64,000 bases of DNA, taken from the NCBI RefSeq assembly GCF_041549525.1, contig NZ_CP157456.1:1612001-1676000 (forward strand), given 5' to 3'. The stretch is from Paenarthrobacter aurescens (lineage in GTDB: Bacteria > Actinomycetota > Actinomycetes > Actinomycetales > Micrococcaceae). The notes below the pieces were generated by a model that saw nothing but the letters and a program-made list of their open reading frames with translations, did not search any database and was not told where the DNA came from. Each line of letters opens with the position of its first letter. Positions within the stretch are counted from its first letter, which is position 1. The translations under genes were made by a program, and so were the position numbers. Shown here in pieces: positions 26,827-35,981 of the stretch.

Positions 26827-27888
26827 ATGACTGACACTTTGCCAGGCGCTGCCATCCCGAATCCGCTGGATGAAGCCGCCATCAACGCCGCCGTCGAGGA
26901 CGCCATTGCAGCCATTGCTGCCGCATCCTCCCTTGAAGAACTCAAGGCTGTCCGCCTCGCCCACACCGGAGAGAAGTCGCCCCTGAGCCTTGCCAACCGT
27001 GAAATCGGTGGGCTCGCCAAGGAACACAAAGCCGCGGCCGGTAAGCTCATGGGTTCCTCCCGGGGCCGCGTCAACCAGGCGCTCGCAGCACGCACAGCAG
27101 TTCTCGAGGCTGAGAACGACGCCCGCATCCTGGTTGAAGAGACCGTGGACGTCACGGCCGCACCGCGCCGGCGCCGGGCAGGCGCACGCCACCCGCTGTC
27201 CACGCTGCAGGACCGCGTCTCTGACATCTTTGTGGGCATGGGTTGGGAAATCGCCGAAGGCCCCGAGGTGGAGTCCGAGTGGTTCAACTTTGATGCCCTG
27301 AACTTCAAGCCGGACCACCCGGCCCGCGAAATGCAGGACACATTCTTCGTGGAGCCCCCCGAAGCGCATCTGCTCATGCGCACGCACACGTCCCCGGTGC
27401 AGGTCCGTTCCATGCTGGAACGTGAAGTGCCCATCTATGTACTGTGCCCCGGCAAGGTTTTCCGTACGGATGAACTGGACGCTACGCACACACCCGTCTT
27501 CCACCAGTTCGAAGGCCTTGCGATCGACAAGGACCTCAGCATGGCTGACCTGCGCGGCACGTTGGAGCACTTCGCCCGCCAGATGTTCGGCGACGAAGCT
27601 TCCATCCGCCTGCGCCCCAACTACTTCCCGTTCACGGAGCCTTCCGCTGAACTGGACATCTGGCACCCGGGCGCCAAGGGCGGTCCGCGCTGGATCGAGT
27701 GGGGCGGCTGCGGCATGGTCAACCCCAACGTCCTGCGGGCAGCGGGTATTGATCCGGACATCTATTCAGGTTTTGCCTTCGGTATGGGTATTGAGCGCAC
27801 GCTCATGTTCCGCAACGAGGTCGGCGATATGCGCGACATGATCGAAGGCGACGTACGTTTCAGCGAGCACTTCGGGATGGAGATCTAA
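26827..27888 (+). CDS. pheS: Phenylalanine-tRNA ligase alpha subunit
   Basis: Catalytic subunit of the (alpha-beta)2 synthetase that charges tRNA-Phe. An N-terminal coiled-coil (residues 20-110) precedes the class II core; motif 2 is FRTDELDATHTPVFHQFEGL and motif 3 is GFAFGMGIERTLM. The specificity-bearing FPFTEPSAELDIW is intact. The 353-residue length is normal. pheT begins two bases after the stop. Confidence 0.97.
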   Translation: MTDTLPGAAIPNPLDEAAINAAVEDAIAAIAAASSLEELKAVRLAHTGEKSPLSLANREIGGLAKEHKAAAGKLMGSSRGRVNQALAARTAVLEAENDARILVEETVDVTAAPRRRRAGARHPLSTLQDRVSDIFVGMGWEIAEGPEVESEWFNFDALNFKPDHPAREMQDTFFVEPPEAHLLMRTHTSPVQVRSMLEREVPIYVLCPGKVFRTDELDATHTPVFHQFEGLAIDKDLSMADLRGTLEHFARQMFGDEASIRLRPNYFPFTEPSAELDIWHPGAKGGPRWIEWGGCGMVNPNVLRAAGIDPDIYSGFAFGMGIERTLMFRNEVGDMRDMIEGDVRFSEHFGMEI

Positions 27889-27890
27889 CA

Positions 27891-30434
27891 GTGCGTATCC
27901 CACTTTCCTGGCTGCGTGAATTCGCGCAGGTTCCGGCCGATGCGACGGCCGAAGACGTCATGGCTGATCTGGTCAAGGTTGGTTTTGAAGAAGAAGAAGT
28001 TCACCGCCCCACGGACGAACTGACGGGTCCCGTTGTGGTGGGCCAGGTTCTGAGCCTGGTCAAGGAACCGCAGACCAATGGCAAGACCATCAACTGGTGC
28101 CAGGTCCGCGTGGTTCCTGAGGGCCAGGAGCAGACGCTTACCGGCGAGGGCATTGATCCTTCCGGCGTGCAGGGCATCATTTGCGGTGCCCACAACTTTG
28201 TTGAGGGCGACAAAGTGGTTGTCACCCTGCCGGGCGCTGTTCTGCCCGGAAACTTCCAGATCTCGGCGCGCAAGACTTACGGTCACCTGTCCGCGGGCAT
28301 GATCGCTTCCGTCCGTGAGCTGGGTATCGGCGATGACCACGACGGCATCCTGGTGCTCTCGCGCATCGGACTGGACCCGGAAATCGGCTCAGACGCGATG
28401 GAACTGCTTGGTCTTTACGACCAAGCAGCCGAAATCAACGTCACCCCGGACCGCGGTTATGCCTTCTCCATCCGCGGTGTGGCCCGCGAGTACGCCCACG
28501 CTACCGGAACGTCGTTCACGGACCCCACGTCCAAGGTCAACGCACCGGCTTCCCTGCAGGGCGGCTACGGCGTCAAGCTCAACGATGACGCGCCTATCTA
28601 CGGCAAGCCCGGATGCGACCGCTTCGTGGCCCGCACGGTCCGTGGCGTGGATGCTTCCCGTCCCACCCCGCCGTGGATGTCCTCCCGCCTTCGCCTCGCC
28701 GGCATCCGCTCCATCTCCTTGCCGGTTGATATCTCCAACTACGTCATGCTGGAGCTCGGCCAGCCGAACCACTGTTATGACCTGGATAAGCTCTCCGGCG
28801 ACATCGTGGTGCGTCGTGCCGTGGCGGGGGAGAAGATCACCACCCTGGATGACAAAGAGCGCACGCTCGACGTCGAGGACCTGCTGATCACTGATGACTC
28901 CGGTGCTATTGGTATTGCCGGTGTCATGGGTGGTGCGCACACTGAAGTGTCCGATTCCACCACGAACATTCTGGTGGAAGCTGCGCACTTTGACGAGGTT
29001 TCGATCGCACGCTCCCGTCGCCGCCACAAGCTGCCGTCCGAAGCGTCCAAGCGCTTTGAGCGCGGCGTTGACTGGCACGTGGCCCACATTGCTGCCCAGC
29101 GCGTGGTGGACTTGCTCGTGGAACTGGCCGGTGGGGTCGCTGACGAGGCGGGAACCGACGTCGGAACCGCTCCTGATGCTGTGACCATTGAGTTGCCGGC
29201 AAAGTTCGCCTCCGCGCGTATCGGCATCGACTTCACCGAAGAGCAGATCACCACGTCTCTGGAAGACCTTGGTGCCGTGGTGGAAAAGACCACCTCCGGT
29301 TACACAGTGACGGCTCCGAGCTGGCGCAATGACCTCGAGACCAAGGAAGACCTCTCCGAGGAAATCGCGCGGCTGGTGGGCTACGACAACATCCCCTCGA
29401 CACTTCCGGTGGCGCCCCCGGGCCGGGGCCTCAGCCGCACCCAGCAGCAGAAGCGCCGGGTTGTCCAGGCGTTGGCTGATGCGGGGCTTACCGAGGTGTT
29501 GTCCTACCCGTTCGTCTCCAAGGCAGCCAACGATACTTTCGGTGTTGCCGCTGAAGGTGCTGCCCGTCCCGCACTGAAGCTTGCCAATCCCATCAGCGAG
29601 GAACACGGTTATCTCCGTACGTCCATCCTGCCGGGATTGATCGAGGTTGCACGCCGCAATCACTCACGCGGTTTCCGCGATTTGGCTGTGTACGAGGCCG
29701 GTTCGGTCTTCCTCCCTGGCGAAACGCTGGGCACGGATTCCATCCCGCCGCTGGGCGTCAAGCCCGCCGATGAGGTTCTTGATGCACTGTACGACGGCGT
29801 CCCTCACCAGCCGCTGCACATCGCCGCAGTCCTGACCGGACATGATTCACCGGCCGCTGCGACGCACACGCCTCGGGCGTGGGATTGGGCAGACGCTCTT
29901 GACGTGGCACGCCTGATCGCCGATGTTCTGGGCGTGGAATTGGTTGTCAGCCAGGGAAGCCACCAGGCGTTCCACCCTGGCCGTGCAGCTCAGCTGGCGC
30001 TGCGCAACGGTGAAGTAGTGGGCTACGCCGGCGAGCTTCACCCGAAGTTGTTGGCTGCGCAGGACATGCCGGCCCGCTCCGTGGCGCTTGAGGTCAATGT
30101 GGAGGCGTTGTTCGAAGCTGCTGCTGACGTGATCGTGGCCAAGCACATCTCCGGATTCCCCGTTGCGACGCAGGACGTTGCCTTGGTTGTCCCGCAGGAC
30201 GTGCCGGCGGACCAGGTTCTGGCTGCGCTGCGTGAAGGTGCGGGCGAGCTCCTCGAAGACGTCGCGCTGTTCGATGTCTACGCGGGTCCCGGAATCGACG
30301 AAGGTAAGAAGTCACTGGCTTTCGGCCTCCGCTTCCGTGCTGACGACCGCACACTGACCGCGGATGAGGCTTCTGAAGCCCGTGCCGCAGCTGTTGCTGT
30401 TGCAGCCGAGCGCTTCGGAGCTGTCCAGCGCTGA
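27891..30434 (+). CDS. pheT: Phenylalanine-tRNA ligase beta subunit
   Basis: The 847-residue subunit carries the tRNA-binding EMAP-like domain (VGQVLSLVKEPQTNGKTINW), the B3/B4 editing domain (RLAGIRSISLPVDISNYVML), B5 (GIDFTEEQITTSLEDLGAVV), a class II-like core (YLRTSILPGLIEVARRNHSR) and the C-terminal FDX-ACB domain (VATQDVALVVPQDVPADQVL). GTG start. A rho-independent terminator follows. Confidence 0.97.
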   Translation: MRIPLSWLREFAQVPADATAEDVMADLVKVGFEEEEVHRPTDELTGPVVVGQVLSLVKEPQTNGKTINWCQVRVVPEGQEQTLTGEGIDPSGVQGIICGAHNFVEGDKVVVTLPGAVLPGNFQISARKTYGHLSAGMIASVRELGIGDDHDGILVLSRIGLDPEIGSDAMELLGLYDQAAEINVTPDRGYAFSIRGVAREYAHATGTSFTDPTSKVNAPASLQGGYGVKLNDDAPIYGKPGCDRFVARTVRGVDASRPTPPWMSSRLRLAGIRSISLPVDISNYVMLELGQPNHCYDLDKLSGDIVVRRAVAGEKITTLDDKERTLDVEDLLITDDSGAIGIAGVMGGAHTEVSDSTTNILVEAAHFDEVSIARSRRRHKLPSEASKRFERGVDWHVAHIAAQRVVDLLVELAGGVADEAGTDVGTAPDAVTIELPAKFASARIGIDFTEEQITTSLEDLGAVVEKTTSGYTVTAPSWRNDLETKEDLSEEIARLVGYDNIPSTLPVAPPGRGLSRTQQQKRRVVQALADAGLTEVLSYPFVSKAANDTFGVAAEGAARPALKLANPISEEHGYLRTSILPGLIEVARRNHSRGFRDLAVYEAGSVFLPGETLGTDSIPPLGVKPADEVLDALYDGVPHQPLHIAAVLTGHDSPAAATHTPRAWDWADALDVARLIADVLGVELVVSQGSHQAFHPGRAAQLALRNGEVVGYAGELHPKLLAAQDMPARSVALEVNVEALFEAAADVIVAKHISGFPVATQDVALVVPQDVPADQVLAALREGAGELLEDVALFDVYAGPGIDEGKKSLAFGLRFRADDRTLTADEASEARAAAVAVAAERFGAVQR

Positions 30435-30452
30435 TACTGCTCGCGATTGATC

Positions 30453-30491
30453 ATCCCCGGAACCATCTGGTTCCGGGGATTTTCTTTTAAT
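30453..30491 (+). terminator. Rho-independent terminator of pheST
   Basis: Perfect arms ATCCCCGGAACCA (30453-30465) and its complement (30468-30480), followed by TTTCTTTTAAT. Confidence 0.9.
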
Positions 30492-30512
30492 CGAGATTGA
30501 GCTCCCAGCATC

Positions 30513-30575
30513 TTGACAGACTATTCACATGTGTATGACAGTTCTGTCATGCGCATGTGAAGCATGTGTATCACA
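30513..30575 (+). promoter_or_regulatory. Promoter and operator-like dyad upstream of the secreted protease
   Basis: A TTGACA (30513-30518) is followed after 15 bp by TATGAC. The -10 overlaps a two-level dyad: CACATG-N3-ATGACAG-TT-CTGTCAT-N3-CATGTG (30526-30559). CATGTGTAT(G/C)ACA occurs at 30528-30540 and again at 30563-30575. This arrangement suggests a repressor or activator site controlling the protease. Confidence 0.55.
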
Positions 30576-30618
30576 TCCCTCGCACGGTTCCATAAGAGCC
30601 GTCCTTTGAAAGGTACCC

Positions 30619-31485
30619 ATGAAGAAGCACAACGTTGCTTTGCTCGTCGGGGCAGCAGTCATGGCTTTGACATCCTCACTTGGCGGAGCTGCAGTGGCGT
30701 CAGAGTCGACGCCCCAACCAGCCGCAGCCGAGGTCCAGCCCGTATCGCACATAGTGGACAAGTCGCAGACGTCAGGCTCGGCCGCATCCCCTTTGGCTGA
30801 CCGGTATGTCATTGCCGCGCCTTCCAAGACCGGCGGCGCGTCCACGGATTCGGTCATCGGCGCTGATGGTCGCGTGCGGATCACCAACACCACAGCAGCC
30901 CCCAACCGCTCCATTGTGCAGATCGAATTCAACGGCGGCTACATCTGCTCAGGAACCTTGATCTCAGATGACACCGTGCTCACGGCCGGACACTGTGTTC
31001 ACGAGGGCGGCACGGGTTCAACGGCTGACTATTCCTGGGGCGTCAAAGTAGCTCCGGGCCGCAACGGTTCAACGGACCCCTACGGAACGTGCGGTGCCAC
31101 TGAACTCCTCACGGACCAGCGCTGGATCGACTCCGCCAACACCAACGCGGATTGGGGTGTCATCAAGCTCGACTGCACCATCGGCAACACCACCGGCTGG
31201 CTCAACTACACCGGCACCACGGCGAGCCTCAATGGAATCAGCACCACAGTGCGCGGCTATCCGGGAGACAAGGCATTCGGCACCATGTGGTCCATGACCG
31301 GACCCATCGAGAGCACGCAGACGGAAAAGGTGTTCTACAAGATGGACACCTATGGGGGCCAGAGTGGCGCCCCTGTCTACAACAGCTCCAACACCATCGT
31401 TGCCATCCACACCAACGGTGGAAGCTCCAACTCCGGCACCCGCATCACTCCCACCCTGGCCAACTACCTGACGTCGGTGAAGTAG
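30619..31485 (+). CDS. Secreted trypsin-like/V8-like serine endopeptidase
   Basis: A 288-residue exported S1-family protease, closest in style to glutamyl endopeptidases. A signal peptide (residues 1-27, MKKHNVALLVGAAVMALTSS) precedes a propeptide to about residue 75. The triad is visible: His in LTAGHCVHEG, Asp in ANTNADWGVIKL and Ser in YGGQSGAPVY. CSG and CGAT cysteines could form disulfides. AAGGTACCC lies before the ATG. It is monocistronic, between two hairpins, with an operator-like dyad upstream. Specificity for Glu is inferred from the family only. Confidence 0.88.
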   Translation: MKKHNVALLVGAAVMALTSSLGGAAVASESTPQPAAAEVQPVSHIVDKSQTSGSAASPLADRYVIAAPSKTGGASTDSVIGADGRVRITNTTAAPNRSIVQIEFNGGYICSGTLISDDTVLTAGHCVHEGGTGSTADYSWGVKVAPGRNGSTDPYGTCGATELLTDQRWIDSANTNADWGVIKLDCTIGNTTGWLNYTGTTASLNGISTTVRGYPGDKAFGTMWSMTGPIESTQTEKVFYKMDTYGGQSGAPVYNSSNTIVAIHTNGGSSNSGTRITPTLANYLTSVK

Positions 31486-31509
31486 CCCGGCTGGGTTAAT
31501 CCGGCCAGC

Positions 31510-31548
31510 AGTGTTCCCCGCGGCGTGTTCATGGCTGCGGGGAACACT
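31510..31548 (+). terminator. Hairpin after the protease gene
   Basis: Arms AGTGTTCCCCGC (31510-31521) and its exact complement (31537-31548) with a 15-nt loop; no T-run follows. Between this hairpin and 31674 no gene is seen. Confidence 0.6.
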
Positions 31549-31674
31549 TGCGTCCAAGGAGATACGTCAGACACAAGCTACAGTTTGCAGGCGCGAACGA
31601 TGCGATTTGTGAGGTGGGTTGTGCCTGGGTGCGATGTCGGACTCTCTACACGTTGAAGCTGGTATGCGAATCAC

Positions 31675-32299
31675 TCAATAGTCGGGTGGGCCGGAAAACT
31701 CGAAATGATCAACAAGACCTTCGCGCCCGATAGCCAAGGACTCCATGTGAGAAGCGACAGCCATAGCATTAATGTTGTCGACGGCATCTTGTTCTTGGTG
31801 TTGTCGAAGATTCCAATGTCGTCTTTATCAGCCACGTCCTGCATTCGCGCCCTGTAGTTCCGGTTCCATCGGTGAGCTGGAATATTCATTTCCTGACGGA
31901 ACTGAAAAGCCAAGTGAATCTCACTCATCTGAGCCATGATGCGGGGCTTGATTCTCAGTCTTGAGTTGGCAGGTTCAAGCAACCAAAGCGCGCAAGCCGC
32001 TGAATCGAGGGCGTTGCGGATCAACGTGTAGGGTCCGTACGGCCCAAGCTGACGTGGACGTTTTCTTCATCCTCGTCCACCCTCATCTGCTGCAGGCTTT
32101 GTAGGCAACCGAAGGCCACGACGAGTTGAGCGTAAGCGAACTGGGACACCGGGAACGACTGCAAGGCTGCATCGTCGGTGCTGAGCGGGGAATTGGTCTG
32201 AACGGTGCTGTATTGTCTCAACGTTGCTTCCCATTCGCGGAAGCTGGCAAATGCACTCAGGCCTATGCCGACGGCGGCCTTTTCTGCTTCATCGGTCAC
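31675..32299 (-). pseudogene. Hypothetical gene broken by two frameshifts
   Basis: One protein can be read through three frames. From a GTG at 32299: VTDEAEKAAVGIGLSAFASF to ENVHVSLG. The frame then shifts at a GGG run near 32045, and continues GPYGPYTLIRNALDSAACAL to KDDIGIFD. A second shift near 31815 leads to QEQDAVDNINAMAVASHMES and ends GPPDY at 31675. Both shifts would be repaired by one added base. The separate ORFs (92 and 117 residues) are therefore fragments of one gene of about 208 residues. Family not recognised. Confidence 0.7.
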
Positions 32300-32372
32300 A
32301 GCTTCGGCGTCGGTGAATGATGTGTCATACGGAGAATCTGGTGCAGATTGGGCCGGTCCTTGCGATGAGACC

Positions 32373-32555
32373 TCAAGGCCGCTGGTTGTTCAGGTCATCC
32401 CGCCGGCGGCTGATGAGTTCACCTGCTTCTCGTGTTTTCTGGTCCGCCACCGCTCCCAGATAGCCCGAAAGAAAGACGGCCACGCCCACTGCGTGGAGTG
32501 CGAAGGCTGAAGCCGGGCTATTCTTCACTTCGTACCGGCGGGCTTTGCTGGTCAT
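32373..32555 (-). CDS. Small single-span membrane protein
   Basis: A 60-residue ORF (MTSKARRYEVKNSPASAFAL, then HAVGVAVFLSGYLGAVA) with a basic N-terminus, one transmembrane helix near residues 18-37 and a charged tail (ELISRRRDDLNNQRP). It begins 7 bases after the stop of the upstream lipoprotein with the ribosome-binding site GGTAGGAAG overlapping that stop. Last gene of the hydrolase-lipoprotein operon. The function is unknown. Confidence 0.6.
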   Translation of the reverse strand: MTSKARRYEVKNSPASAFALHAVGVAVFLSGYLGAVADQKTREAGELISRRRDDLNNQRP

Positions 32556-32561
32556 TGCTTC

Positions 32562-33077
32562 CTACCGGAATTTGCCCTCGGGATCTGGTGCGCATCGGGT
32601 GTTGCCGCCGAGGGAGGTGCCGAAGCTGCTGGTTCCGAGCTGCATGGAGAACTTGCCATCGCCAAAGCCTGTGGTCGTCTGGTCTCGGTTAGACCCCGAG
32701 GGCTGCGTTTGAACAACTCTTAGCCCTTTGCTCTCAAAGATCTCCCTTACCGTCTTATGTATTGCTGCAGCCTGCTCTTCTGTGATCGTGCCCTGCGTAC
32801 TGTCGTAATTGAACCGAGTGCCCTCGGTCCCGTCCGGGAGGGGGCACGCCATGCCGGGTTTATCGGGTGTAATTTTCGTCCAGTCGCCAGGGGCGAGAGC
32901 TTGAATTTGTGTGAAGATGTCGAGGTATTCCGTGCGGGCTTGTTCTGGTCCCCTAGTTTGCTCCTCGGTGCTGGTAGGTGGGTTGGTGCTCGGCGTTGTT
33001 CCGCACCCAGTGAGGACCAGAAGAAGGACCGCCGTGGCGGGAAGGGCACGCCAGTAATGGCGGCGTCTCGGGGTCAT
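32562..33077 (-). CDS. Lipoprotein, second paralogue of a tandem pair
   Basis: A 171-residue lipoprotein with a signal peptide and lipobox LTGC at residues 22-25, followed by a Thr/Pro-rich spacer (GTTPSTNPPTSTEEQT). The mature domain contains EYLDIFTQIQALAPGDWTKI, PDKPGMACPLPDG and a C-terminal GNTRCAPDPEGKFR. The two mature-domain cysteines (MAC and TRC) are shared with the neighbour gene, so a disulfide is likely. It is a paralogue of the gene at 33084 and shares its 3' end (KFR-stop) and the linker containing the next ribosome-binding site. Named family not recognised. Confidence 0.8.
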   Translation of the reverse strand: MTPRRRHYWRALPATAVLLLVLTGCGTTPSTNPPTSTEEQTRGPEQARTEYLDIFTQIQALAPGDWTKITPDKPGMACPLPDGTEGTRFNYDSTQGTITEEQAAAIHKTVREIFESKGLRVVQTQPSGSNRDQTTTGFGDGKFSMQLGTSSFGTSLGGNTRCAPDPEGKFR

Positions 33078-33083
33078 TGTTTC

Positions 33084-33602
33084 CTACCGGAATTTGCCTT
33101 CCGGATCGGAAAAACAACGGGTGTTCCCTCCGAGGGCGATGCCGTATTTGCCTGTGGTGAGTCCCATGACGAACTTTTCGGGGCCGAACACGTCGGTTCT
33201 TCTGACAAAGTTTTCGCCTCCGTCGGTGTGTTGCGTGACGGTGAACCCTGTGGTATGGAACTCAGCCTTGACCTTGTCGTGGAGAGCGTCCATTTCTTCC
33301 CGGCTCAGCGGGCTTCGGGTGGCATCGAAAGAGACTTGGGTGCCTTCAGTGCCGAGAGGGCCATCACAGACCCCTCCGGGTTTGTCTGGCGTGACCTTTG
33401 TCCAGTCGCCTGGGGCGTGGGCTTGAATCTTGGTGAAGAGATCGAGATATTCCTTGCGGGCTTGTTCTGATCCCATGGTCTGCTCCGCGGTGCTGGTAGG
33501 AGGATTGGTGGTCGTCGTCGTCCCGCATCCTGCAAGGGTGAGAAGAATGATGGCTGCCGCGGGAAGGACACGTCTGTAAACGGGGTGGAGTTTGGTGGTC
33601 AT
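33084..33602 (-). CDS. Lipoprotein, first paralogue of a tandem pair
   Basis: A 172-residue lipoprotein, lipobox LAGC at residues 23-26, then TTTTTNPPTSTAEQT. The domain reads EYLDLFTKIQAHAPGDWTKV, PDKPGGVCDGPLG, GPEKFVMGLTTGKYGIALGG, ending NTRCFSDPEGKFR. It resembles its downstream neighbour throughout. The ATG overlaps the end of the alpha/beta hydrolase gene by 4 bp, so it is translationally coupled to it. By position it could be an immunity or accessory factor for the hydrolase; this is inference. Confidence 0.8.
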   Translation of the reverse strand: MTTKLHPVYRRVLPAAAIILLTLAGCGTTTTTNPPTSTAEQTMGSEQARKEYLDLFTKIQAHAPGDWTKVTPDKPGGVCDGPLGTEGTQVSFDATRSPLSREEMDALHDKVKAEFHTTGFTVTQHTDGGENFVRRTDVFGPEKFVMGLTTGKYGIALGGNTRCFSDPEGKFR

Positions 33603-35621
33603 CGTTTCGCATTCGTGAGTTGATCGTGCAGACCGAGAGAGATCTTGGCTTGGTTAATGCTTGACTCGGTTCTCCTGTCGAAGTATCCGTAGATGCCGTT
33701 TTCGCCTCCAGTTTGTCCATCATGGGTCTTCGTGGGGTGCTCGATGGTGCCATCCGGTGCTGTCGCGCCGTCTGTGCCGAAGGTGACGGCCCCGAACCCC
33801 GGGTCGGTGGTGTATTTGCGGTACGAGCCAGCACCATGCCCGATCACTGCTGTGTAGTCCACGGTGTAAGTTCCCCGGTAAACGGTGCCGCCGGGGTTCA
33901 GGTGGAGATCTTTCACAGAGGTCACGTTATCAGGGGCTCCAACGTCACCGACGAGAACGACGTTATCGACAGGCAGCTCTTTTTTTGCTGCTTCCATTAC
34001 CCCGAGGGATCCCATGGAGTGCCCGATAGCTGTTGTCATGGCAGTGTTGTCGAGGCTTTCATGAACAGCGTTGAACCCTGTCACGTCGTTGCGAAGGGCA
34101 GCTCCCACGACTTTTGCCTGGTCGTTGCTGAACACACCGAGGTCCTTGGCTGGTTCAGCGCCAATCCAGGCAACGACGGCAAGGCGGTCCGGGTCAATTC
34201 CATGAGGGACAGCATGTTCACGTTGATCGGCTCTTTGATCCTTGGCCTGCTTGGTTTTGGAGGACATGTCATGGCCAACGGTGGTATTCAGCCCGGGGAC
34301 CTGGTAGGTGACGTGCTTGGCGGCATCGAGGTCTCCCACGGAAATAGATGCACCATATCCAGTCTCTGATCCTTGCCGCAGTCCAAAGGGAACGAAGCTT
34401 ACGAGTTGAAAAGCCGATGACTCGTCATCGGCGTCGGCAACTTTGGGGTCGCCATTGGTGTCGTAGAGCGATTCCCAGACTTTGTTGACCATGCCTTCCT
34501 GGGAGCCTTCATCAACTTCTCCGCCGTGCTCTTGGCGGTATTTCTTCCAGTGGTCGTGCATTTGCAGCAACTTTTGGCGGTTGGCAAGGTCCCGGGCGGT
34601 CGCGGTGACACCGTTCAGGTTACCTATGACGTCCGGAAGAGCTTCGATCAGAAGGTGCTGTGCTTCACTGACGGTAACTTTCCCTGTGGCAGGCTCGACG
34701 GTGTGGCCGAGACCAGACCACCACGTGGCTGTCGCTACGGGGGTCCAGTCCTGGTTGGGTCAGGAGTTCCCGCAGCCGGGCGGTGCCACCCTTACCGAGC
34801 CAAACCTTCCGTTGCGCGGCACTCATGGTTCCGAGGTCGTTCAGGCCCACTTGGTTTGGTGCTGCGTACTGGATGAAGAGTCCGTTGAGCGTGCTGTCTG
34901 CGACGGCGCCACTGCCTGCTGTTTCGAATGCGGTGGCGACCTGCTCTATCCAATTGGCATCTGCTGCGTTGGCGGCGAGCAGTCGCTCAAAACCAGCAAC
35001 AAAAGATTCAGTCTCGATGTTCACCCAGGAACATGATGCTGTGAAGCTGCTCCAGGCGTTCCGGGCTGCGGCAAAGTGTGTGTTCAGGGTGTTCGTGGCA
35101 GTCCGGGACACCGACGCGAAGCCGCGCAACTTGCCCGGATCAGCTGAGGTGGTTCCGGTTCCCGGCCCGCCGGCGAACCGGGGCCGTTCCCGCGCCGAAA
35201 ACGCAGCTGCAACTGTAGGCGCAGCAATCGGCGTTCTCTCGGGCATTGGGTCCAGGACCATGGTGGCGACTGTTGCGGATGCTTCGGCGATGTTCCCGGA
35301 GAGCAGTTGCTGTTTGCGGAGATTGTCGCGTTGCTGCCAGGCGTCCATGTTCTTTTGCCGGGTTTTCTCTTGCTGGGCCCTGTGCTTGGCCTCACCGACG
35401 TCCTCGGCCAGAGCCGCGAGGACACCAGAGAGCTTGCCGCGATCATCGGACCTGACGCCGCAGGCGTCCTTGAAGAGACGCCCGTAGCTGCCGTTGAAGT
35501 CCTGCACTGCCTGCTCCACGGCCCCGTACAGGAAGCCTCCTTCGGCACGCAGAACCTCGTCGGCGGAGTTCGCGGCACTGATCAGCGCATCGGCTGCGCC
35601 GTCATCAAAAGCAATTCCCAT
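33599..35621 (-). pseudogene. Frameshifted DUF1023-type alpha/beta hydrolase with N-terminal helical domain
   Basis: Two adjacent frames are halves of one gene. From ATG 35621 (MGIAFDDGAADALISAANSA) a largely helical N-domain of about 295 residues runs to LTQPGLDP. A run of five G on the + strand (34739-34743) then changes frame; one base fewer gives DPVATATWWSGLGHTVEPAT and an uninterrupted frame to the stop at 33599. The C-terminal half is an alpha/beta hydrolase with the nucleophile elbow AIGHSMGS. The joined protein would be about 674 residues. The N-domain is reminiscent of WXG/LXG-type secreted proteins. Real mutation, phase variation or a base-calling error are all possible. Confidence 0.75.
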
Positions 35622-35727
35622 GCCAGGCCCCCAGGCAGAACAATAAATCCAATGACTAGCATAACTGCTGTTGCGCAATTGAAAGGTTAGTGGTGTTGGA
35701 CGAATTTAGGAGGGTGTAGGCCTGAGG

Positions 35728-35947
35728 ATGCAAGAAGCACCGCTTCCTGGCCACGGAACAGGCTGCCGAGAAACTGAACATGTCAGTGAACCAGATCCGG
35801 GCGCTGCTCAAGTCTGGTGATCTGCGGGATATCCAGATCGATGGCCGGAACGTCTGGCGCATCGCTGCAACCGACGTCGAGAGCTACATCGCTGAGGCGT
35901 ACAGGGTCACTGCAGAGCGGATCGCCGCCGGCGGACTGCCTGAGTGA
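35728..35947 (+). pseudogene. Excisionase-like helix-turn-helix gene with 5' frameshift
   Basis: Frame 35732-35947 encodes KKHRFLATEQAAEKLNMSVN and QIRALLKSGDLRDIQIDGRN followed by VWRIAATDVESYIAEAY, a BldC/excisionase-type DNA-binding domain of about 71 residues ending GGLPE. No start codon precedes RFLATEQ in frame; the only suitable ATG (35728) is one base out, the extra base being C 35731. An internal ATG at 35780 would give a 55-residue protein lacking the first helix. It lies divergent from the hydrolase. In other Micrococcaceae this protein starts with M-x-x-x-RFL (recall). Confidence 0.65.
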
Positions 35948-35981
35948 TGGCACGGCGAACAGACTTGAAGCGATGCTGCGC

